Program-made: the position numbers and the translations under genes
Origin: Candidatus Aenigmatarchaeota archaeon
Lineage (GTDB): Archaea; Aenigmatarchaeota; Aenigmatarchaeia; CG10238-14
Length of the DNA: 32,126 nt
NCBI GenBank assembly: GCA_038999265.1
Contig: JAWAAR010000006.1
Span: forward strand, 1-32,126
Reading direction: 5' to 3'
The notes under the pieces: model-generated
What the model was told of the DNA's origin: nothing
Seen by the model: the letters and a program-made list of their open reading frames with translations, nothing else
Databases searched by the model: none
Shown: one piece after another, positions 8,089 to 14,584 of the stretch
How positions within the stretch are numbered: the first letter of the stretch is position 1
How the letters are laid out: each line of letters starts with the position of its first letter

Positions 8089-8544
8089 CTATCCTACAAT
8101 ATCGCCCACCAAAGCCCTATTTAATCCAACAACATCTTGAGGTCTCATTTCTATCAAGGAAGTATTCGTCCCGCCTCCGCCAAATATAGTTGTATTTTCC
8201 AAAACCTTTTTGTCAACTATAACCATTTCTATATTTTCATAGAAACAAGGGGGTGTTGCTCCTGGTTCATACCCACTAAATTTATGTGCATCCTTAAATG
8301 GGCAAACTTTAACTCTTGACCCAACTATTTTTTCAACCTTTTCAAGATCCAATCTGCAATTCCCGGGAATTATACAAACTATTGGTTTTTCATTAATGCA
8401 AACAAGGGATTTTACAATTCTTTCAAGTGGTATTCCGGTTTTTGCGGCCGCATCTGCCGTGTGGACTGTTGATTCCTTTTCATGAATGATATACCAAATC
8501 CCCCTGTTCTCCAAAAAATTTATTAGATCATCCTGTGTCAGCAT
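8089..8544 (-). CDS. YbaK/ProX-type aminoacyl-tRNA deacylase
   Basis: 151 residues from the ATG at 8544; the TTG two codons earlier is less likely. This family hydrolyses amino acids wrongly attached to tRNA, such as Ala or Cys on tRNA-Pro. Family features are the segment IPLERIVKSLVC with the conserved lysine, CIIPGNCRLDLEKVEKIVG, and the glycine/proline loop FSGYEPGATPPC, followed by the typical C-terminal IFGGGGTNTSLIEMRPQDVV. Specificity cannot be read from sequence alone. A TATA-like element at 8559-8568 lies about 20 bases before the start, suggesting a leaderless transcript. It is divergent from the HPF-like gene. Confidence 0.88.
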   Translation of the reverse strand: MLTQDDLINFLENRGIWYIIHEKESTVHTADAAAKTGIPLERIVKSLVCINEKPIVCIIPGNCRLDLEKVEKIVGSRVKVCPFKDAHKFSGYEPGATPPCFYENIEMVIVDKKVLENTTIFGGGGTNTSLIEMRPQDVVGLNRALVGDIVG

Positions 8545-8558
8545 AAACAAAATCCGAA

Positions 8559-8570
8559 TTTATAAAATAA
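8559..8570. promoter_or_regulatory. shared TATA element between divergent genes
   Basis: TTTATAAAATAA reads as a TATA box on both strands. It is about 20 bases from the minus-strand ATG at 8544 and about 40 bases from the plus-strand ATG at 8607. Confidence 0.4.
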
Positions 8571-8606
8571 ATTTTTGAGAATGTAAATGTTTGATGGGTG
8601 AAGATA

Positions 8607-8942
8607 ATGGTAAATGTTGAGTTGACAGGTTTTGATGATTTTGGTAAAGAAACAATAGAGATGATAAGAAATAAGATGAAGCCTCTTTTGTTGAAATACG
8701 GGAAAATTTTCGGTGAGGAGAATATAGGAACCCTGAGACTTCATGTTAAAACTCTCAAGAAGGGGGGAAAAAAGGATGTGCATGAATTAACGATGAGCCT
8801 AAATACTTCAAAGGGTGATTTCAAGGTAAAAAGAAGTGGTTGGGATATTTTAGCACTTGTAGATGATGCAGAATCTGTTTTGGAAAGTCAGTTCAAGAAA
8901 AAGAAGGAAAAGCTCCTGACAGAAAGGGAAGGAAGGGCTTGA
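8607..8942 (+). CDS. HPF/RaiA-like ribosome-associated protein
   Basis: 111 residues from the ATG at 8607, which has GGGTGA five bases upstream; an in-frame GTG at 8598 would add three residues. The pattern matches the beta-alpha-beta-beta-beta-alpha fold of hibernation promoting factor: an N-terminal strand and helix (VELTGFDDFGKETIEMIRNK), strands with LRLHVKTL and HELTMSLNTSKGDFKVKRSG, then the helix WDILALVDDAESVLESQFKK and a lysine-rich end. In bacteria such proteins occupy the decoding groove and silence ribosomes. Assignment rests on pattern and length only. It lies just upstream of tRNA-Gln and the wobble-modification genes. Confidence 0.6.
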   Translation: MVNVELTGFDDFGKETIEMIRNKMKPLLLKYGKIFGEENIGTLRLHVKTLKKGGKKDVHELTMSLNTSKGDFKVKRSGWDILALVDDAESVLESQFKKKKEKLLTEREGRA

Positions 8943-8975
8943 ATTTTTAAATTGTTATTGATAAAATATGAGTAG

Positions 8976-9076
8976 AGTCCCTTCGTCTAGCGGTCAAGGA
9001 TAGCGAGGGTTTCCCTATAAGGCTTTGGTCGCTGGGAGGATACCCGTTGACGGCGGTTCGAATCCGCCAGGGACTA
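8976..9076 (+). tRNA. tRNA-Gln (TTG) with two introns
   Basis: The acceptor AGTCCCT/AGGGACT with discriminator A and the A1-T72 pair are typical of archaeal tRNA-Gln. The D arm is GTCT/GGAT and the T arm GGCGG-TTCGAAT-CCGCC. No single intron gives a good anticodon arm. Removing 9006-9020 (after position 29) and 9029-9041 (between 37 and 38) yields stem GCGGG/CCCGT, loop CTTTGGA and a 73-nt tRNA. The first intron contains a GGG-TTT-CCC hairpin. In the second, loop bases CTTT can pair with GAGG near the intron 3' end, as expected in a bulge-helix-bulge. Position 29/30 is a known but rare noncanonical intron site. Intron boundaries are inferred. Confidence 0.85.
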
Positions 9077-9104
9077 TATTAAACTTGACTTCTAAAAAAG
9101 AAGT

Positions 9105-9737
9105 ATGGATGAAGAGTTAAGAGATGTGTGGGATACCATTGCCGATTCTTGGAACAACCTAAGATCAAAACCTCAGCCGGAGGTTGTGGATTTTTCAAGA
9201 AAATATAGTGGTCTAGTAGTTGATATTGGATGCGGAAATTGCAGGAACCTAATTTCATTCAAAGGAAAATTGGTCGGTATTGATTTTTCAAAAAAAATGA
9301 TATTAGAAGCCAAAAAATTTTGTGAAAAAAGGGGAGTTGAAGTTTATCTGGTAATCGGTGATGCAACAAACCTACCCTTAAAGGATTCTATTGCAGATGT
9401 TATAATCTATACATCAGTAATCTCCCACCTAAAGAAAAGAGATGAAAGGCTAAAATCACTGAAGGAGATCAAAAGGGCTGGAAAGGATGGTTTTATTAGC
9501 ATCTTAAGTATTTGGAACAGATGGCAAATGAGGTTTGTTTGGAAATTGATATTAGGACTTTTCAAGGGAACCTATCCGGATGTTTATGTGGATTGGAATT
9601 ATCATGGAAAAAAATACAAGAGATTTTACCATTTATATACAAAAAAGGAAATGGAGAGGGACTTGAAAGAAGTTGGTTTTATAATAGAAAAAACCTTCAA
9701 AAGTAAAGGAGGGGTTTGGTTTTGGATAAGAAAGTAA
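9105..9737 (+). CDS. Trm9-like SAM-dependent methyltransferase, probably for wobble uridine
   Basis: 210 residues from ATG. Class I Rossmann methyltransferase: motif I VVDIGCGNCRNL at about 38-49, an acidic end of strand 2 in LVGIDFS, a motif II-like VIGDATNLPL and motif IV DVIIYTSVISHL. The N-terminal start WDTIADSWNNLRSKP and the order of motifs resemble Trm9/ALKBH8 enzymes, which methylate the carboxymethyl group on U34 of tRNA to give mcm5U. The C-terminal third has an insertion with NYHGKKYKRFYHLYTKKEME, where Trm9 proteins also have their substrate part. It follows tRNA-Gln(TTG) by 28 bases and overlaps the thiolase gene by 16 bases, so one operon is likely. Confidence 0.72.
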   Translation: MDEELRDVWDTIADSWNNLRSKPQPEVVDFSRKYSGLVVDIGCGNCRNLISFKGKLVGIDFSKKMILEAKKFCEKRGVEVYLVIGDATNLPLKDSIADVIIYTSVISHLKKRDERLKSLKEIKRAGKDGFISILSIWNRWQMRFVWKLILGLFKGTYPDVYVDWNYHGKKYKRFYHLYTKKEMERDLKEVGFIIEKTFKSKGGVWFWIRK

Positions 9738-10648
9738 AGTGTTCATTCTGCGAAAAAAAATCTGTTTATTCAATGAAATATGAGGGGCACAACTACTGCA
9801 AAAACCACTTCATTAAAAGTGTGGAAAAAAGGGTAAGAAAAACAATAAGAGAAAATAAATTGGTTGAAAATGGGGATAGGATAGTTGTCGCACTTTCTGG
9901 GGGGAAAGACAGTTCAACAACACTTTATTTACTTAAAAAAATATTCAAAAACAACCCCAAAGTAGAAATTGGGGCAATGACAATAGATCAGGGTTTTGGG
10001 TGTGTCAGTGAATATAATATTTCTTTTGCTTCACAATTGTGTAAGGACCTAAATGTGGAGCATCACATATTCTCATTTAAAGATGAATTTAAAAAAAGTG
10101 TTCAAGAGCTGGTCAAGAAAAATCCTGGATCCAGCTATTGTGAAATTTGTGGTGTTCTTAGGAGATATTTGATAAACAAAAAGGCAAGGAAATTGGGTTT
10201 TAATAAAGTTGCGACTGGACACAATCTAGATGATGAATGTCAAAGTATTATAATGAATTTCATAAAAGGAGATTTCTTGAGATTGGCTAGGGTTGGGGCA
10301 AAACCTCTACTTACAAATCATCCGAAATTTGTTCCCAGAATAAAACCTCTTGTAAAAATACCGGAAGATGAGGTGAGGCTTTTTTCAAATTTGGTTGGAA
10401 TAAGGTATTCAGACCAAAAATGCCCTTATAGGAAATTCAACACTTTTAGGGGTCACACAATAGAATATTTAAATAAAATGGAAGAGGATTCTCCAGGAAT
10501 AAAATATAGCATATTAGAGGGTGCATTGAGGTTAAAACCTCTTCTAGAGCAAAAATTCAGAAATGAAAAGATAGTTTTATGTGAAAGATGTGAAGAGCCC
10601 GCGAGCAAAAGAATATGCAAAACTTGCCAAGTACTGGGGGTGTACTAA
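9722..10648 (+). CDS. Ncs6/TtuA-family tRNA 2-thiouridine synthetase
   Basis: 308 residues from TTG at 9722, which sits seven bases after GGAGGGG (9708-9714); another TTG at 9716 is too close to that site. The protein activates a uridine C2 position with ATP and inserts sulfur. The PP-loop is ALSGGKDSS (serine-glycine-glycine at 59-61). C140 and C143 (YCEICGVLRR) with C234 (QKCPYRK) match the three cysteines that hold the [4Fe-4S] cluster in TtuA. An N-terminal zinc knuckle (CSFC, then CKNH) and a C-terminal one (CERC, then CKTC) are also typical. The family includes Ncs6/Ctu1 (U34) and TtuA (U54); sequence alone does not settle which, but the Trm9-like and Elp3 neighbours favour U34. Confidence 0.9.
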   Translation: MDKKVKCSFCEKKSVYSMKYEGHNYCKNHFIKSVEKRVRKTIRENKLVENGDRIVVALSGGKDSSTTLYLLKKIFKNNPKVEIGAMTIDQGFGCVSEYNISFASQLCKDLNVEHHIFSFKDEFKKSVQELVKKNPGSSYCEICGVLRRYLINKKARKLGFNKVATGHNLDDECQSIIMNFIKGDFLRLARVGAKPLLTNHPKFVPRIKPLVKIPEDEVRLFSNLVGIRYSDQKCPYRKFNTFRGHTIEYLNKMEEDSPGIKYSILEGALRLKPLLEQKFRNEKIVLCERCEEPASKRICKTCQVLGVY

Positions 10649-10651
10649 AGG

Positions 10652-10819
10652 CTAACGGGCTCTATCACCTTGAATCTCATTTATTTTGGCTGTCAAGAAG
10701 TTTATCCTATCTTGGAGAAATTTAACTTGCTTGACATTTTTTGCGTTAAACAATTTATTCTTGGCTTCGAATAATTGTTCTTGATAAAATCTTAGCTTAT
10801 GGTAGTCTTGCGGGTCCAT
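10652..10819 (-). CDS. small coiled-coil protein of unknown function
   Basis: 55 residues from the ATG at 10819. A longer frame to 10918 runs into the Elp3 start on the other strand and begins with an unlikely hydrophobic segment, so I take the shorter version. The protein is almost entirely one or two amphipathic helices: MDPQDYHKLRFYQEQLFEAK, then KNVKQVKFLQDRINFLTAKI. A TATA-like element at 10849-10857 lies about 34 bases upstream and is shared with elp3. It ends three bases from the stop of the thiolase gene, head-on. I do not recognise the family. Confidence 0.5.
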   Translation of the reverse strand: MDPQDYHKLRFYQEQLFEAKNKLFNAKNVKQVKFLQDRINFLTAKINEIQGDRAR

Positions 10820-10848
10820 GAAATCACTATTACTATATGGTAGTACTA

Positions 10849-10857
10849 ATATATAAA
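10849..10857. promoter_or_regulatory. shared TATA element for elp3 and the small coiled-coil gene
   Basis: ATATATAAA reads as a TATA box on both strands. It is about 40 bases upstream of the elp3 ATG at 10897 and about 30 bases from the minus-strand ATG at 10819. Confidence 0.4.
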
Positions 10858-10896
10858 TGTTACTACTATCCAAGTAGAAAAAAATGGGGAATTTGT

Positions 10897-12462
10897 ATGA
10901 AAAAAAAGGAAATATCAAGAGAAATAATTGAAAGATTGCTTACTATTGAAAAGATAGACGATTTTGTTATAGATAAGATTTCCAAAGAGGTTGCCCAAAA
11001 ACATAAAGTAAATAGAATACCTACTAAAGTTGAAATTTTGGGTTTTTGTGAAAAAAATGAGAAGGAAAAATTGGAAAAGTACCTTAAAACAAAACCTTCC
11101 AGATCGATATCTGGAGTCTCAGTAATAACTGTTGTTGCAAAACCAAGGAAATGCCCTGGGAAATGTATATATTGCCCAAAAGGCTCAAAAGCACCCAAAA
11201 GTTATACAGGTTTTGAACCCGCAATTCAAAGAGGTATAAGAAATAATTATGACCCCTTTTTACAGGTGAGAGATAGATTAAAACAATATGAAGCAACTGG
11301 ACACCCAAGAGACAAGATAGAAATAATAATATTGGGTGGAACTTTTTTATCGCTAGATAAAGATTACCAAGAGTGGTTTGTTAAAAGAATTTTTGATAGT
11401 TTGAATGGAAAGGAAAGTGAGAGTTTGGCATCTTCTCAAAGAATAAATGAGAATGCTAAACACAGGTGTGTTGGGCTTACAATTGAAACAAGGCCTGACT
11501 TTTGTTTTGAAGAACATATAAATCAGATGCTCAATTTAGGTGTCACTAGGGTAGAAATAGGTGTCCAAACAATATATCCAGAGGTACTTGAAAAGATATC
11601 AAGGGGGCATGATCTAGAATCCACAATAAAAGCAACCCAACTTTCAAAGGATAGTGGATTAAAAGTGACATATCACATAATGCCGGGACTTTTTGTAGAT
11701 TTTAAAAGGGATCTTGAACAGTTCAAAAGGATTTTTTCTGATGAGAGATTTAGACCAGATTCCTTGAAAATATATCCAACTTTGGTTATACCTGGAACAC
11801 CTCTATATAAACTCTGGAGGAAAGGTTTGTATAAACCTCTTGAGAATGAGGAAGGTGTCAAGCTTATCTCAGAAGCCATGAAATATATCCCGAAATATTG
11901 CAGAGTTATAAGGGTACAAAGGGATATTCCTTCTGATAAGATTGCTGCTGGTATCAAAAAAAGCAATTTGAGAGAATTGGTTGAAAGGGAATGTGAAAAA
12001 AGAGGAATAAGGATAAAGGAGATAAGATATAGGGAAGTTGGACACAAGATTTTGAGGGGTGGTTTTAGACAGGGAAAAATTGAAATATGCAGGACAGATT
12101 ATAGGGCGTCTGGAGGGAAGGAAATATTTCTAAGTTTTGAGGATTTGGAAAATGACATTATATTCGGTTTTCTTAGATTGAGAATACCAGATAAACCTTT
12201 TAGACAAGAGATAAACAAGGAAACAGCATTGGTTAGGGAATTGCATGTCTATGGTTCATCTCTAAAGATTGGGGAAAAGATGGAGGATTCTTGGCAACAC
12301 AGAGGCTTGGGAAAAAGGCTTTTGGAAGAGGCGGAAAGAATATCCAAAGATGAGTTTGGGAAAAATAAGATTTGTGTCATTTCTGGGATTGGCGTGAGGA
12401 ACTATTATAGTAAGTTTGGTTATTTTAAAGAAGGGGTTTATATGAGTAAAAAGTTGGGATGA
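10897..12462 (+). CDS. elp3: Elp3, radical SAM tRNA wobble-uridine carboxymethylase/acetyltransferase
   Basis: 521 residues from the ATG at 10897 (GGGGA ribosome site upstream); the frame extends further but the added residues do not look like protein. Elp3 uses acetyl-CoA and radical SAM chemistry to build cm5U at U34 of tRNA. The iron-sulfur ligands are C86, C90 and C93 in CPGKCIYCPKG, and the typical following segment SYTGFEPAIQRGIRNNYDP is present. The radical SAM barrel continues with IEIIILGGTF, GLTIETRPD and RVEIGVQT. The C-terminal GNAT domain has RELHVYG and the acetyl-CoA loop QHRGLGKRLLEEAE. Archaea lack most other Elongator subunits and Elp3 can act alone. It follows the Trm9-like and thiolase genes, completing the enzyme set for mcm5s2U. 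Confidence 0.95.
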   Translation: MKKKEISREIIERLLTIEKIDDFVIDKISKEVAQKHKVNRIPTKVEILGFCEKNEKEKLEKYLKTKPSRSISGVSVITVVAKPRKCPGKCIYCPKGSKAPKSYTGFEPAIQRGIRNNYDPFLQVRDRLKQYEATGHPRDKIEIIILGGTFLSLDKDYQEWFVKRIFDSLNGKESESLASSQRINENAKHRCVGLTIETRPDFCFEEHINQMLNLGVTRVEIGVQTIYPEVLEKISRGHDLESTIKATQLSKDSGLKVTYHIMPGLFVDFKRDLEQFKRIFSDERFRPDSLKIYPTLVIPGTPLYKLWRKGLYKPLENEEGVKLISEAMKYIPKYCRVIRVQRDIPSDKIAAGIKKSNLRELVERECEKRGIRIKEIRYREVGHKILRGGFRQGKIEICRTDYRASGGKEIFLSFEDLENDIIFGFLRLRIPDKPFRQEINKETALVRELHVYGSSLKIGEKMEDSWQHRGLGKRLLEEAERISKDEFGKNKICVISGIGVRNYYSKFGYFKEGVYMSKKLG

Positions 12463-12522
12463 GGGGTTGTGTTGATTAAAGTTATAAATATTTGGAGTAC
12501 AATATATACTTTTGGTGACCTT

Positions 12523-12687
12523 ATGGGTATAATTTATTCAATCCCAGTAAAGGCAATAAAAAATAATGGGGCATTAAAATGTACAATCCCAAAAGAAATA
12601 AGTGAAAAAATTGGAATCAAAAAAAGTGATAAGATAGTTTGGGTTTTATATGAAGATGGAAAAATAGAAGTTAAAATAGAAAAGTGA
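12523..12687 (+). CDS. AbrB/SpoVT-type small DNA-binding protein
   Basis: 54 residues from the ATG at 12523, with GGTGAC four bases upstream; the longer TTG frame from 12469 is unlikely. The swapped-hairpin AbrB fold shows as VKAIKNNGALKCTIPKEISE, then IGIKKSDKIVWVLYEDGKIE, the pattern of antitoxin-like or transition-state regulators that bind DNA as dimers. No toxin gene follows directly. The next gene, a DNA methyltransferase, starts four bases after its stop, so the two are likely co-transcribed and this protein may regulate that pair. Confidence 0.75.
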   Translation: MGIIYSIPVKAIKNNGALKCTIPKEISEKIGIKKSDKIVWVLYEDGKIEVKIEK

Positions 12688-12691
12688 TTTT

Positions 12692-13516
12692 ATGAAAATG
12701 TCATTAACTAAGAAAAATGAAATCAAAATAAGTAGAATTACTGAAAAACATCTTAAAAATAATAGTGTGAAAATTTGGGAACCGGAAAATTTTCAATTAC
12801 AAACAACTACAATCTGGAGTTTCCCCAAAAGAGGAAATTGGGCAACCCACCGAGGAGATTACAGGGGAAATTGGGCCCCAGAAATACCAAGAAATTTAAT
12901 TTTAAGATATTCAAATAAGGGTGATTTGGTTTTGGACCCTTTTGTTGGTTCTGGAACTACTCTTATTGAATGTAAATTACTTGGAAGAAAGGGTATAGGA
13001 ATTGATATAAATCCAGATGCAATAAAACTCGCTAAAAAAAGATTAGAATTTTCAAAACTATTTGAACAACCACAAGAATTAAGGATTGGGGATGCAAGAG
13101 ATCTTAATTTCATAGAAGATGGTTCTATAGATTTGATTTGTGCCCATCCACCATATGCTGATGCAATACAATATACAAATGGAATTAAAGGGGATTTATC
13201 TCTTATTAAAAATGTAGATGATTTTATAAAAGAAATTGAAAAAGTTGCGAAAGAGTGTTATAGAGTTTTGAAATATGGTAAATTTTGTTGTGTTCTGATC
13301 GGAGATATAAGGAGAAAAAAACGTGTAATACCAATTGGATTTAAAGTTATGAATGCCTTTTTAAATAGTGGATTTATTCTAAAAGAAATAATAATTAAAC
13401 TTCAACATGAATGTAAAACAACTCCCCTTTGGGAAAAAAAATCACTAGAATTTAACTTTTTATTGCTGGCCCATGAATATTTATTTGTTTTTGAAAAGAT
13501 AAAAGATAAGTTATGA
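12692..13516 (+). CDS. DNA methyltransferase (N4-cytosine/N6-adenine type)
   Basis: 274 residues from ATG. A motif X-like segment NWAPEIPRNLILRYS is followed by motif I LDPFVGSGTT (82-90), which binds S-adenosylmethionine, then GIGIDINPDAIKLA and the catalytic HPPYADAIQY (from 152), an amino-methyltransferase motif IV variant with His in place of Asp/Asn/Ser. The end, with TTPLWEKKSLEFNFLLLAHEYLFVF (a stretch shared by restriction-modification-type enzymes of this kind as I remember them), is well conserved in style. No long target-recognition domain is obvious. It may be a solitary methylase or protect DNA against an enzyme encoded by the convergent gene at 13525. Confidence 0.85.
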   Translation: MKMSLTKKNEIKISRITEKHLKNNSVKIWEPENFQLQTTTIWSFPKRGNWATHRGDYRGNWAPEIPRNLILRYSNKGDLVLDPFVGSGTTLIECKLLGRKGIGIDINPDAIKLAKKRLEFSKLFEQPQELRIGDARDLNFIEDGSIDLICAHPPYADAIQYTNGIKGDLSLIKNVDDFIKEIEKVAKECYRVLKYGKFCCVLIGDIRRKKRVIPIGFKVMNAFLNSGFILKEIIIKLQHECKTTPLWEKKSLEFNFLLLAHEYLFVFEKIKDKL

Positions 13517-13524
13517 TCTTTCAA

Positions 13525-14079
13525 CTATTTATTAGAAATTCTTGAATATTTAAGTGGGGGCGGCCAATTCCGAACAGCATTGGTTATAACTTTGTCAATT
13601 TCATTTTCTCCAGAAGCCACCCATCTTATAAATCTCATTAGAAATTCTCTCGGTGGTTCAACTTTCCCTTTCTTACAGCCATGAATACCATAATTAAATT
13701 CTTGTTCTATCATCAAAAGTTGGGTATAATATAAATTAACATCAGCATCATCAAGTTTCATAGGAAACTTCAAACAAAGAACGTCATTTGAATATTTCTC
13801 TGGATCATCTCCTCTATATATTTTTTCCAAGATAAAGAACAATTTTTCTGCATCTTTCTTATTACTAATTTTTTTTAAATATAAATCAAAAAGAAGCCTA
13901 ACATGTGTTGGTCTAAATTTTTTACCTTCAGATGTTAAAAGTTCAACAGCAAAATCGTGTGGGCAGATCTTATCAGTTCTTATAGCATAAACTTTAGTTC
14001 CTCCTCGACTTGTATAAATTAATTTCTTTTCATTTAATTTCATCTCTCTCAATATTGGAAATAAATCAAACATTTTCAT
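13525..14079 (-). CDS. unknown protein, candidate partner of the DNA methyltransferase
   Basis: 184 residues from ATG at 14079, or two codons later. No family recognised. It is soluble, with no membrane segments. Segments: FPILREMKLNEKKLIYTSRG, a strand pair around TKVYAIRTDKICPHDFAVEL, then helices FRPTHVRLLFDLYLKK and DAEKLFFILEKIYRG, and a C-terminal REFLMRFIRWVASGENEIDK. The acidic/basic pattern HDFAVELLTSEGKK loosely recalls a PD-(D/E)xK nuclease site but is not convincing. It converges on the methyltransferase with eight bases between stop codons and has its own promoter in 14080-14222. A restriction enzyme role is only a guess from position. Confidence 0.7.
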   Translation of the reverse strand: MKMFDLFPILREMKLNEKKLIYTSRGGTKVYAIRTDKICPHDFAVELLTSEGKKFRPTHVRLLFDLYLKKISNKKDAEKLFFILEKIYRGDDPEKYSNDVLCLKFPMKLDDADVNLYYTQLLMIEQEFNYGIHGCKKGKVEPPREFLMRFIRWVASGENEIDKVITNAVRNWPPPLKYSRISNK

Positions 14080-14222
14080 CTATTAAACCTCAAATTTTAT
14101 TCTTATAAGGTTATTAAAATTTTAATCTATCAAAATTTTATAAAATATTATTGTCATCTTTAATTTTTAGATTTCACCTAACATATTTTTTTATTTAAAT
14201 TTATCAAATTAAGAGTGATAAA

Positions 14223-14528
14223 ATGCCAGAAAAAGTCATCTTAGAATGCCCATTTTGTCATAAAAAAACAATAAATGCAATTTACCACCCACCAACTTTA
14301 CAGACATCAATTTCCAGAGCCGCCGGTCGAACGGCAACCAGATATTATCAAACTAAGGAAAAATATGAAATTTCATCCGATTGTCCAAATTGTGGGAAAA
14401 AATCCAATCAAATCCAAAAAGCAATAAATGAAGGAAAAATTTCAAAAAATGAAAAAAGAATAATTGAAAGACTTAAGAAAGAAGGACTATTTAGAGTAGA
14501 AATAAAGACTAAAATTTCCGATTACTGA
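14223..14528 (+). CDS. zinc-ribbon protein of unknown function
   Basis: 101 residues from ATG. Two knuckles, C9-x2-C12 (CPFC) and C54-x2-C57 (CPNCGKK), would bind one zinc ion. Between them is a polar segment with SISRAAGRTATRYYQTKEKY. The C-terminal half is a lysine-rich helix (ISKNEKRIIERLKKEGL) ending with a short strand. Proteins of this build often bind RNA or DNA. The 143 bases before it hold only AT-rich promoter sequence for this gene and the divergent one. The stop is 56 bases before the helicase gene. Confidence 0.75.
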   Translation: MPEKVILECPFCHKKTINAIYHPPTLQTSISRAAGRTATRYYQTKEKYEISSDCPNCGKKSNQIQKAINEGKISKNEKRIIERLKKEGLFRVEIKTKISDY

Positions 14529-14584
14529 AATTATTTTTTTAATATAATTAATTTATTTATCCCTAAAATTACTACCTATAAAAA

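Noticed and set aside
8976-9020. Bacterial-type tRNA-Glu, because TTCGTCTAGCGGTCAAGGA and a TTTC follow
   Set aside because: The TTTC is one base out of register with position 33, the base after it would be a pyrimidine at 37, and no matching 3' stem strand exists.
9003-9033. Type II tRNA (Ser or Leu) reading of the 8976-9076 gene, using AGCGA/TCGCT as anticodon stem and GGG/CCC as long variable arm
   Set aside because: It leaves a 22-base anticodon loop with no Ser or Leu anticodon behind a T33, and the acceptor stem is that of archaeal tRNA-Gln. The two-intron reading gives every conserved position.
10820-10918. Longer minus-strand frame extending the small coiled-coil protein into the elp3 start
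   Set aside because: The added part is a hydrophobic translation of the promoter region and would overlap elp3; the ATG at 10819 gives a coherent protein.
13525-14079. PD-(D/E)xK nuclease motif in the unknown protein (HDFAVELLTSEGKK)
   Set aside because: Spacing and surrounding strands do not match a typical nuclease core well enough to claim it.
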